The position numbers and the translations under genes are program-made. Below, piece after piece: positions 53,324 through 60,682 of a DNA stretch of 64,000 nt (position 1 is its first letter; each line of letters begins with the position of its first letter). The DNA is taken from assembly GCA_023439545.1 (NCBI GenBank), contig JAEXNT010000081.1:62001-126000 (forward strand). Direction: 5' to 3'. Source of the stretch: Bacillota bacterium. Its GTDB lineage: Bacteria; Bacillota; Clostridia; Acetivibrionales; DTU013. Under the pieces are notes generated by a model that worked only from the letters and a program-made list of their open reading frames with translations, was not told where the DNA came from and ran no database searches.

Positions 53324-53556
53324 TTTCCCACCTCGCAGCATTCGTTAATCATATTGAAAGTGTAACGCAATCCGTTAAAGTATTATTGATATCGTAGGCA
53401 TCTATCACCATTTTATTATCGCTAACTGTTACTGCAATATACATCAATACAGACTGTTCTGCCTTCGCAAACAAATCACACCGGGATATGTCCTGTCCGA
53501 GTCTGCCATATCGCCAATATGCACCGGGAAGCTTGCGTCGGGAAAGCTGCCGACAT

Positions 53557-53919
53557 TCATTCTATCCTGCCATGCTCCGGTATGATCGACCTTGTCATGA
53601 ACTTGTGGAACAGCCATTCTCCCACTCCCAGTCCCAGCGAAGCAATAAGCGCCGTAAAGAATGGTATTACCGCCCCGGTTAAGACCAGATTGAACATCAG
53701 CAGCGTTACAAACGAAAGGCAGACGTTGGCAACAGTCGCGATAGTATTGTCCGATCTCGGAAGTATGGCTAGATCACCTATAAAATAGGACAGCACGGTA
53801 ACAGTAATAGATATCGTAAATATATTGCCGTAATTCATATTTGTTAATGCAAGCAGGAATATCTCCAGTATAACGGATACCATTACAAATTTTAGCAGAA
53901 GTGCTCCAACATGTTTCAT
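53557..53919 (-). CDS. DUF2512 (YndM-like) membrane protein
   Basis: 120 residues with four membrane helices. The signature of the family is clear: LLLKFVMVSVILEI near the start, and YFIGDLAILPRSDNTIAT in the centre. Members are small integral membrane proteins of endospore-forming Firmicutes with unknown function. It is probably monocistronic; the gap on its downstream side (53342-53556) holds no gene I can support. Confidence 0.85.
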   Translation of the reverse strand: MKHVGALLLKFVMVSVILEIFLLALTNMNYGNIFTISITVTVLSYFIGDLAILPRSDNTIATVANVCLSFVTLLMFNLVLTGAVIPFFTALIASLGLGVGEWLFHKFMTRSIIPEHGRIE

Positions 53920-54023
53920 ATGTCCATCTCCTATCCGGCTTCGTTAGTGTAAATCCGTTTACACTGTTGATGAACATATGTTTTCCAAAAATCGAACCGG
54001 ATATGTCCCGCCAAGGAGCCCGA

Positions 54024-55697
54024 TCATAGAGCCCCCATTTTGATATCGTTCCACGTTGTTCTGAAGGCCGATCTCCATAGAATTACGGTCAGAAGTACAG
54101 AAACAGCAAGAGCGGCAGTTACGCCGTAGCTGAATCCCCCGGCAATGAGATGAACGGCTGCAAACAGTCCGCATATCGCAAACGATATAAACATTACAGC
54201 AACGCTGCTTTTATCCTGCGAATACTGGAAGTCCCTATAAAACGGCAATTCCTTCTTTGAGAAAATGAACATGAACAGCAGCAGCACAAGCAGGTTGAAG
54301 AACATCAGCAGAATATCGGGGATTATTCTCGGTCCGAAGATAATTATAAATATAATACTGACCGTTGCGAAAAACGGGATGATATATTTTATGAAAAATG
54401 CTTTCATCGCACCCTTCAGGAGCGGCGCAGGCGACCTCAGCGGCAGCACCCTGTATATCCAGGCTCCCCTGTACTGCTCGGAACAGTTAATCCATTGCAG
54501 CGAGGTCGAAAGCATGGCTATTGTAAAATAGATGTACAGATAGGATTTGGATTGAGTGACCGCCGCAAAAAACTCCGAGCCGGAACTCCCGCGCCTGTAG
54601 AAATTGACCAGGAATACAAGCGGCAGCACTACTGCCATAGCGAGGCTCGGCATGATCCTCAGCTTCAGCTTTCTTTCATTTGCCAGCATATTGGCCGTAA
54701 ACCTGTAAAAAGCTCTCTCCGTTTTTTCAGAACAGATCAGCTTTGAAATGAACGCCTGCCTTCTCTCCTTCCGGTCGGCGGCCTTGTTCGCCCTTTCCCC
54801 GTAGTTGTTCAGCTTCTGCAGATTCTTTTCGAAACGCGGCAGAACGACCTTTATATAGAACAGGAAAGCAACAACTGGGATAACGACGGCAATTATGCTC
54901 ATCGCAATAAAATCAGCCGTCGGGTTGGTTCTCACAAACAGTTCGAAGGGCGCTGCAAACCATGCGGAGGGCAGCAGATAGTTCCACCATTTCACAACGT
55001 ATGTGATCTTGTAGTCCACCAATTCGAATATACGTCCCATCAACTGGTATGCGATGACCATGAAAACGGAAAGGACTATCTGGAAATAATTAATGAAATC
55101 CTTCAGCTTTTCACCGTCAAAAAAGCTCAATATCGCAGAATATAAAATAGCCGTGATAAAAATAACAAAGCCGCAAACCAGGAAAAGTTCAATGATATAG
55201 GCGATCAAAAAGGGGATGCCGTAAATGAATGCACCCGCGATCAGCGGCGGACCGGCGATGGCAAGCGTGATGCCCGACAGGTATATTAATATGTGGATCA
55301 GCTTTGCTGCATTCACAGTCTGCGGCTTTACCGGTCTCGGCAGCAGTATGTTCTTGTCCCTTATATCGAGCAGTACACTCGAAAAATCCGAGATCATGGT
55401 CGTCATCAGCAGGAACAGCAGCATGCCGAAGACAATGTTCATTTTGTAGTACAGCGGGAAGTTGAAAAGCATTATCAACGCTATAAACACACCCATAAAG
55501 GCGTACATGAACAGCGACATCCTGTACATGTTCCTTCCCTCGGTGTTTTTACCGTTTGCCATTATGGTGGGGACCCTTCTCTCATCCATGATAAGCTTGA
55601 TCTGCAGGATCTTCCTCATCACGGCGTAGTCGACGCCCGATTTTTCAAACAAAATCTTTATCCTGTCCAAAAGCTTCAAAACCGCAAATTCTTTCAA
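54024..55697 (-). CDS. ABC-2 type exporter permease (large form)
   Basis: 557 residues with about twelve hydrophobic helices, starting from a TTG at 55697 supported by GAGGG upstream and placed 2 bases after the ATPase stop. Large permeases of this type pair with a YhaQ/EcsA-like ATPase in Firmicutes; a duplicated six-helix layout is seen. The cytosolic loop AADRKERRQAFISKL lies between the halves. Export of peptides, lipids or stress compounds is usual, but no substrate can be named. Confidence 0.85.
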   Translation of the reverse strand: MKEFAVLKLLDRIKILFEKSGVDYAVMRKILQIKLIMDERRVPTIMANGKNTEGRNMYRMSLFMYAFMGVFIALIMLFNFPLYYKMNIVFGMLLFLLMTTMISDFSSVLLDIRDKNILLPRPVKPQTVNAAKLIHILIYLSGITLAIAGPPLIAGAFIYGIPFLIAYIIELFLVCGFVIFITAILYSAILSFFDGEKLKDFINYFQIVLSVFMVIAYQLMGRIFELVDYKITYVVKWWNYLLPSAWFAAPFELFVRTNPTADFIAMSIIAVVIPVVAFLFYIKVVLPRFEKNLQKLNNYGERANKAADRKERRQAFISKLICSEKTERAFYRFTANMLANERKLKLRIMPSLAMAVVLPLVFLVNFYRRGSSGSEFFAAVTQSKSYLYIYFTIAMLSTSLQWINCSEQYRGAWIYRVLPLRSPAPLLKGAMKAFFIKYIIPFFATVSIIFIIIFGPRIIPDILLMFFNLLVLLLFMFIFSKKELPFYRDFQYSQDKSSVAVMFISFAICGLFAAVHLIAGGFSYGVTAALAVSVLLTVILWRSAFRTTWNDIKMGAL

Positions 55698-55699
55698 GC

Positions 55700-56488
55700 C
55701 TATCCCTCTTTCACCGTAGTGATAAATTCTTCGGCAATCGCGCCATGTTTGTCAAAGCCGGTCATTTGGTTGAATATTTCTTCAAGAGAGCCCTCGCTGC
55801 ATTTTTGTTTTAGCTCCTCAAACGTGCCGTCCGCTATTATCTGCCCGTTATTTATCAGAATTATCCTGCTGCTTATCTTCTCAACGACATCCATGATATG
55901 AGATGAATAAAATATAGTTTTGCCTTCAGCGGCAAGCATCGTCATGACTTCCTTGAATACCATGACACTGTTTGCGTCAAGTCCGCTCAGCGGTTCATCG
56001 AAAAACAATATGTCCGGATTGTGCAAAAGGCTGGCTATGATCAGCAGTTTCTGCCTCATCCCCTTTGAATACGAGGATATCCTCGACTGGTAGACCTCTT
56101 CAATATCGAACAGCTTCATAAGCTTTCCAGCCTTACGGTCGACAGTATCCGAGTCCAGGCCGTACAATTCACCGATGAACGTCAGATACTCTTGCGCGGT
56201 GAGGCTGTCATAGACCTCGGCCGTTTCGGGAACGTAGCCGATCCTTCTCTTATACTCGATACTGCCGTTTGAAATATCCTCTCCGAATACCCTGACAGAC
56301 CCCGTAAAACCTTCGACGATGCCGAGCATTATCTTGACGGTAGTGCTCTTACCCGCTCCGTTCGGTCCTATATAGCCTATGATCTGGCCCTTGTAAATAT
56401 CCAGATTGATGCCCTTCAGGACTTCCTTGTCCCCGTAGCTCATCCTGAGTTCCTTGATGGCGACAACAGGTTCAGCAGTGTTTTGCAT
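55700..56488 (-). CDS. ABC-2 type exporter ATPase
   Basis: 262 residues. Walker A is GPNGAGKSTTVK, the signature is YSKGMRQKLLI (S-K-G in place of SGG, common in this family), Walker B is ILFFDEPLSGLD and the switch region is YSSHIMDVV. The C-terminal extension (after GTFEELKQKCSEGSLEEIF) is usual for exporter ATPases. Preceded by GGGG(T)AAAA before the ATG and by an extended -10 promoter. Confidence 0.93.
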   Translation of the reverse strand: MQNTAEPVVAIKELRMSYGDKEVLKGINLDIYKGQIIGYIGPNGAGKSTTVKIMLGIVEGFTGSVRVFGEDISNGSIEYKRRIGYVPETAEVYDSLTAQEYLTFIGELYGLDSDTVDRKAGKLMKLFDIEEVYQSRISSYSKGMRQKLLIIASLLHNPDILFFDEPLSGLDANSVMVFKEVMTMLAAEGKTIFYSSHIMDVVEKISSRIILINNGQIIADGTFEELKQKCSEGSLEEIFNQMTGFDKHGAIAEEFITTVKEG

Positions 56489-56528
56489 TCTTTTTACCCC
56501 GTTTCATACATTTTCTTACATTCCAGAT

Positions 56529-56537
56529 ATTATATCA
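56529..56537 (-). promoter_or_regulatory. Extended -10 promoter of the ABC-2 exporter
   Basis: The minus strand reads TGATATAAT (TATAAT at 56534-56529). A recognisable -35 is lacking at the best spacing, as is usual with extended -10 promoters. The ATG is at 56488. Confidence 0.5.
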
Positions 56538-56571
56538 TAGATACGTGGCAAAACTGCAAAAAGTTTGAACA

Positions 56572-56602
56572 AATATAAAAGCCGCAGCTTTGCAGCTGCG
56601 GC
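56572..56602 (-). terminator. Intrinsic terminator of the DUF2569 gene
   Basis: A 9-bp stem (GCCGCAGCT at 56581-56589 with AGCTGCGGC at 56594-56602) and 4-base loop, followed on the minus strand by TTTTATATTT, lies 17 bases after the stop codon at 56619. Confidence 0.85.
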
Positions 56603-56618
56603 CGCGGATATCATTCGT

Positions 56619-57263
56619 CTATTTGACGAATGTGGATTTGACCCTGACTGAATTGCAGAAATACGGGATCCATATCACTCCCGATATAACCGACCTCACA
56701 AGCTCGGTATATGAACCTGCGCCGCTTTGCGCCGCAATAAAAGGAATAAAGCTGCACATAATTTCATCTGCCACGAGCATCGCAATATTCGCTGCAAAGT
56801 AGATTATAATAAGCCTCGGCAGCGTTTTCTTCCTTCTGAAGAAATAGACGAGTAGCACAATGGCAAAAACAGCAAAGAAAGCGTTCGAGAATACTTCAAA
56901 CAATAGCAGCGGGAGCCACAAAGGATGGTAGAACTCGGTTCCGGGAGTGGTAAGCAGTTGAATTGTGCCATCTGTGAAGATAGGTAGCAAATCGTTGAAA
57001 ATAAAAAATGAAACCCGCACCGGCGTACCAAGCAAACCGAGCATGACAAGGATCAGCCAGCCGCCTATACCGCTGTATCTTGGATCGATCTGCCTTTCCG
57101 CCTGTCTTCTTTCCCTGACGGTTTCATCGGTGTCGGAATATGTCTGCTCCGACAGCCGGTATTCCGGCTCAGCAATTTCGTAGGCGACTGGATCCTCTTG
57201 GATTATCGTTTGGGTTACCGTTTCGTTTTCTTCCGCGACTGTTCCGTTGACGTCTGGATCCAT
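56619..57263 (-). CDS. DUF2569 membrane protein
   Basis: 214 residues from the ATG at 57263 (GGAGGG before it). Residues 1-70 are acidic and polar (many Glu and Thr). They are followed by four membrane helices beginning YSGIGGWLILVMLGL, the hallmark of DUF2569, and a second characteristic segment LPRLIIIYFAANI. The function of the family is unknown. Downstream it is closed by a strong terminator. Confidence 0.85.
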   Translation of the reverse strand: MDPDVNGTVAEENETVTQTIIQEDPVAYEIAEPEYRLSEQTYSDTDETVRERRQAERQIDPRYSGIGGWLILVMLGLLGTPVRVSFFIFNDLLPIFTDGTIQLLTTPGTEFYHPLWLPLLLFEVFSNAFFAVFAIVLLVYFFRRKKTLPRLIIIYFAANIAMLVADEIMCSFIPFIAAQSGAGSYTELVRSVISGVIWIPYFCNSVRVKSTFVK

Positions 57264-57380
57264 CGTGTGTGCCCTCCGCAAAATTATTTATTGTACGACA
57301 GCCAAAAACCGTAAGGCAATGTACAATATATCAACATTATACCAAATTTTACATAATAACAGAATAATTTGAATACGGGC

Positions 57381-57435
57381 AAAAAAATACCGGATCCTTG
57401 AGAAGCCAATCAACGGCTTGTGCGGGATCCGGTAT
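57381..57435 (-). terminator. Intrinsic terminator of the gntR-SIS-PIG-L operon
   Basis: An 11-bp stem (ATACCGGATCC at 57387-57397, complement at 57425-57435) with an inner AAGCC/GGCTT hairpin is followed on the minus strand by TTTTTTT (57387-57381). Confidence 0.88.
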
Positions 57436-57478
57436 AATAGAATTATGCCTATTCTTTTTTTGATTCCTGTGAAACTCT

Positions 57479-58327
57479 CTATTTCATCCTCGATAATCTG
57501 TCCCGGACGTCGGCATTGAACCTGTCGATATATCCCGTAACGTAGCCTTCGATCTCGAGGTTTTTATCCCGTATCAGAGGCGTCAGATCCATAGCATACG
57601 ACAGTGCGTCCGCTCCGTCGGTCCCGTGAGACTCGAAGTAAGTGGCGTTCTGTGTCCGCCTGCCATAGGTGGCAAGGTCATAACGCTTGCCGCCGCAAAT
57701 CTGGGAGTCGAATACCCCGACCAGAGCCGCCGCTATATTGGGGTGTCCGGAAACATCGAACGCCACCTTTTCGTCATCCATCACCCAGTCGAGGTTTCTC
57801 CAGACTTCGCAGCCGTAGACCTTTTCGGGAAGCGCCTCTTCGGGGAGCATTCGCAGTGCCCCTATTACCTTTAACGCGGCGCCAACGTGAGTATCATGCT
57901 TGTCGGCAAGGTTGTGCGTGTATATCACTCTGGGTTTCGCCGCCAGCACCAGTTCCATTATTTCTCCCGAAACATCCGTATTGCCGGGGTTCTTGACATC
58001 GGCGCTGGAGTAGTCCAGCATAGCGAGCGCGGAATACTCTCCGACGAAAGCCGCCTTTTTCTGTTCCAGCTTTCTGATCTCCTGCATCCTTTCGTCGGTA
58101 AAATCGGCATACAACCCATTCCTCGGGCTTCCCGCCCCATTCGTGACGACCGCCGCCATAAACCACAGGTCTTCTCTTCCGAAGCACCGGCTGATACCGT
58201 CATAAGCCATGATTTCGATGTCGTCCTGGTGTGCCGAGATCGCCATATGTGTCGTTCTTTTGACCGCGGCCTCGATATTCATATTATCCGGGACATATAT
58301 CTCCGAACCTGCATTTTTAAGTTTCAT
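57479..58327 (-). CDS. PIG-L family deacetylase
   Basis: 282 residues from the ATG at 58327 (GGAGGC before it; the longer frame overlaps the SIS gene and has no site). The metal-binding motif is AISAHQDDIEIM near residues 31-42 and the second is KHDTHVGAALKV, giving the Asp and His ligands of LmbE-like N-acetylglucosamine deacetylases. Diacetylchitobiose deacetylases of Thermococcales are in this family. Next to a SIS gene (20-base gap) and divergent chitobiose phosphorylase it probably removes acetyl from GlcNAc or its dimer. Confidence 0.88.
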   Translation of the reverse strand: MKLKNAGSEIYVPDNMNIEAAVKRTTHMAISAHQDDIEIMAYDGISRCFGREDLWFMAAVVTNGAGSPRNGLYADFTDERMQEIRKLEQKKAAFVGEYSALAMLDYSSADVKNPGNTDVSGEIMELVLAAKPRVIYTHNLADKHDTHVGAALKVIGALRMLPEEALPEKVYGCEVWRNLDWVMDDEKVAFDVSGHPNIAAALVGVFDSQICGGKRYDLATYGRRTQNATYFESHGTDGADALSYAMDLTPLIRDKNLEIEGYVTGYIDRFNADVRDRLSRMK

Positions 58328-58347
58328 AATAAAGCCTCCAAGCCGAA

Positions 58348-59385
58348 TTATTTCGTGATGGTCACCTTTGACAGCGATCTCGGGCTGTCGGGATTGAGCC
58401 CTTTTGCCAGAGCCAGCCGGCAGGCGAACATCTGGGCGATCACAACATTGTAAAAAGGTGAAAAAACGTCGCTTCCGGCACTGGGGACGGAGAAGGAGCA
58501 ATCACCCTGAGCCCTCAGTTCCTCGACATCGGATATGACGATCAGTTCGGCTCCGCTCTCCTTGAGCCTGCCTATCATCTCCTTCACGTCATTTAGGGAC
58601 GGACCGTCCGGCGCAAATACAAACACGGGCATTCCAGCCTCGATCATTGCGTAAGGTCCGTGGTAGAAATCCGATGTGGCATATGCCTTTGCCCTGACAT
58701 AACAGGTTTCCTGTATCTTCAGCGCGCTCTCGAGAGCTATTGCGTAGTTGATCCCCCTCGCCAGTACGAAGCATTCCTCCATATACCGGTAGCGCTGTAC
58801 CTTTTCAGCTATTTCATCTGAACCGCTTATTATTTTTTCTATATCCTGCGGCATTCTTTCGAGCCTTTCGAGCATTTCAGCACTTCCCGACCACAAAGCC
58901 GTCAATGCGGCGAGCAGTGTGATCTGCGCCAGAAATGTCTTTGTCGCGGCGACGCTTCTCTCAAGGCCCGCGCTGCAGTCCAGATGGTATTTTGCCTCGA
59001 GCGCAAGCGGAGAATCGGAGAAGTTGGTGATGCTGACAGTTAAAGCGCCTGATCTGTTCGCCGATTTGATCACTTCAAGCACGTCTGCAGCCTTGCCCGA
59101 CTGAGATATTCCTATCACCAGCGTTTTATCGAGTTTCAGCTTCCCATGGTAAACTGTAAATACGGACGGGGCGGCTAAAGCTACGGGCAGCCCGAGCGTC
59201 GTCTCCATAATATACTTTGCGTATACTGCGGCATGATCCGAAGTGCCCCTTGCGGCTATCATTATCTTGTCGATTTCCGAGCTGCGGATGTCACCAACGA
59301 TCCCGGATATAAGCTGCCTGTTCTTATTTATGCACCTTTCGATGGTTTTAGGTTCTTCAAGGATCTCATCCCACATCAAAGCCAT
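58348..59385 (-). CDS. SIS-domain sugar isomerase/deaminase (GlmS C-terminal-like)
   Basis: 345 residues with two SIS domains. Phosphosugar motifs are MIAARGTSDHAAVYAKY and IGISQSGKAADVLEVI in the first, and ARGINYAIALESALKIQETC with YHGPYAMI in the second. It lacks the glutaminase domain of GlmS. Similar proteins (AgaS, FrlB, archaeal GlmD) deaminate or isomerise amino-sugar phosphates, e.g. glucosamine 6-phosphate to fructose 6-phosphate. GGAGGG precedes the ATG. It is between the GntR and deacetylase genes. Confidence 0.9.
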   Translation of the reverse strand: MALMWDEILEEPKTIERCINKNRQLISGIVGDIRSSEIDKIMIAARGTSDHAAVYAKYIMETTLGLPVALAAPSVFTVYHGKLKLDKTLVIGISQSGKAADVLEVIKSANRSGALTVSITNFSDSPLALEAKYHLDCSAGLERSVAATKTFLAQITLLAALTALWSGSAEMLERLERMPQDIEKIISGSDEIAEKVQRYRYMEECFVLARGINYAIALESALKIQETCYVRAKAYATSDFYHGPYAMIEAGMPVFVFAPDGPSLNDVKEMIGRLKESGAELIVISDVEELRAQGDCSFSVPSAGSDVFSPFYNVVIAQMFACRLALAKGLNPDSPRSLSKVTITK

Positions 59386-59502
59386 ATATTCAACCCTCCA
59401 AAATCGTTCTTAATAGTGCTTTAAGGCATTTTCACGGGCTACTTTACACTATCATTTTCGATATTCAATATTATCGGTCTCACCAGTAATATACTACAGA
59501 AT

Positions 59503-59530
59503 CGGTATACTTGTATAGTGGTATATACAT
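59503..59530. promoter_or_regulatory. Repeated GGTATA-type sites before the SIS gene, possible GntR operator
   Basis: CGGTATAC (59503-59510) and TGGTATATAC (59519-59528) are direct repeats 16 bases apart, the second containing the perfect palindrome GTATATAC. HutC/UTRA-type GntR regulators of amino-sugar genes bind GGTATA-rich palindromes. It lies between gntR and the SIS gene, 118 bases before the SIS ATG. Confidence 0.35.
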
Positions 59531-59616
59531 CTTGATTTAAATATAGCACACTACTTTACGCTAATCAATATGGTTTTTGTATTTTTTGAAATTAAAATAT
59601 GAAGCAGGAGTTCAAA

Positions 59617-60348
59617 CTACACTTCGCGGTTTACGAAAATCCTCACTGTGTAGCTGTACTCGTCGGAGCGGTATATATCCTTCTGATGCAGCAGTTTCAT
59701 TCCCTCGTCATTGTAACTGACACTGGAGATGCTCAGTACGGGGATATTATCTGTCAGCCCGAGGAGCTTTTTTTCCTCTTTGGAGGCTTTGGCCGCTTCT
59801 ACGGAGCTGTCCATATAATTTACAGACAGTGAATATACTTCTTTGAGAAGTTTATACAACGAGGCTTTGAGGTCTTGTTTCTCCAGATCGGGGCAGTACT
59901 TTTCAGGAATATATACCTCCTCTATTCCGATCGGAAGATCATTGGCAAGTCTGAGTCTTTTTACGTAATATAGAACTTCGTTTGCGCCCAGTCCAAGAAT
60001 TTCCGTTATATCCGGCCTGTCCGAAACCCTCGTGAAATTCAGTACGTTTGTCGACGGTACGAGGCCTTTTTTGCGCACTGTTTCGGAGAAGCTCATGATA
60101 TTTCTCTGGACTATCTTGCTTTTGGATACGAAAGTGCCCTTACCCTTCTCGCGGTATAGTACTCCCTCGGAAACCAGCTGGCTGAGCGCCTGGCGTACTG
60201 TCATACGGCTGATGCCCAGATTCTCGCCCAGGTCGCGCTCCGAAGGTATCAGGCTGCCTTCCGGATATTCGCCGTTTCTGATCTTGTTCAGTATCAGGTT
60301 TTTCAATTGATAATACACGGGTATAGGGCTTCTCTTATCAATATACAT
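59617..60348 (-). CDS. GntR family regulator with UTRA domain (HutC/NagR-like)
   Basis: 243 residues from the ATG at 60348 (GAGAGG before it). The N-terminal winged helix has PVYYQLKNLILNKIRNGEYP and LGISRMTVRQALSQLVSEG. The C-terminal UTRA domain begins FSETVRKKGLVPSTNV and contains LANDLPIGIEEVYIP. In NagR/YvoA, UTRA binds GlcN-6-P or GlcNAc-6-P. Given the SIS, deacetylase and chitobiose phosphorylase neighbours, the effector is likely an amino-sugar phosphate. Confidence 0.92.
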   Translation of the reverse strand: MYIDKRSPIPVYYQLKNLILNKIRNGEYPEGSLIPSERDLGENLGISRMTVRQALSQLVSEGVLYREKGKGTFVSKSKIVQRNIMSFSETVRKKGLVPSTNVLNFTRVSDRPDITEILGLGANEVLYYVKRLRLANDLPIGIEEVYIPEKYCPDLEKQDLKASLYKLLKEVYSLSVNYMDSSVEAAKASKEEKKLLGLTDNIPVLSISSVSYNDEGMKLLHQKDIYRSDEYSYTVRIFVNREV

Positions 60349-60442
60349 AATTAACCTCTCAATATTCCTCTCTTCAATATACTCAATTTGCCCTGCCAAG
60401 TAAAGAGCCCGGCACACCAAAATCGAACAATTAATGACAAAG

Positions 60443-60471
60443 TTGACTGATTCTATTATACGGAGTACGAT
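60443..60471 (+). promoter_or_regulatory. Possible promoter for the chitobiose phosphorylase gene
   Basis: TTGACT (60443-60448), 17-base spacer, TACGAT (60466-60471, 4 of 6 matches). If used, the leader of more than 200 bases would contain the whole 60502-60662 inverted-repeat element. Confidence 0.35.
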
Positions 60472-60501
60472 ATTATAATTTTATAGTAAACAAAAGTACT
60501 G

Positions 60502-60662
60502 AGGGTTTGTCTGGCAATAAGTGTACCATCTGATTCAATGATGATTTTTCGTCATGCAAGGCGGATGGAGGCGCAGATACTCTTCGTATCCAAGCCGGCG
60601 ACAACGAAGCATGACGAAAAATCAGCCGGAATGCTTGGTGCAGTTATTGTTAGGCAAGCCCT
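60502..60662. mobile_element. MITE-like element with 50-base imperfect inverted arms
   Basis: Left arm 60502-60557 and right arm 60609-60662 are complementary over most of their length. The outer ends are AGGGTTTGTC and GGCAAGCCCT, and the inner 16 bases (TGATTTTTCGTCATGC at 60542-60557 and its complement at 60609-60624) match exactly. The 51-base centre is GC-rich and has no gene. No target-site duplication was evident. It looks like a non-autonomous element; the transposase that would move it is not in the window. With the promoter region it fills the gap between gntR and the phosphorylase gene. Confidence 0.65.
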
Positions 60663-60682
60663 ATGCAGCTCAGGAGGATAAT

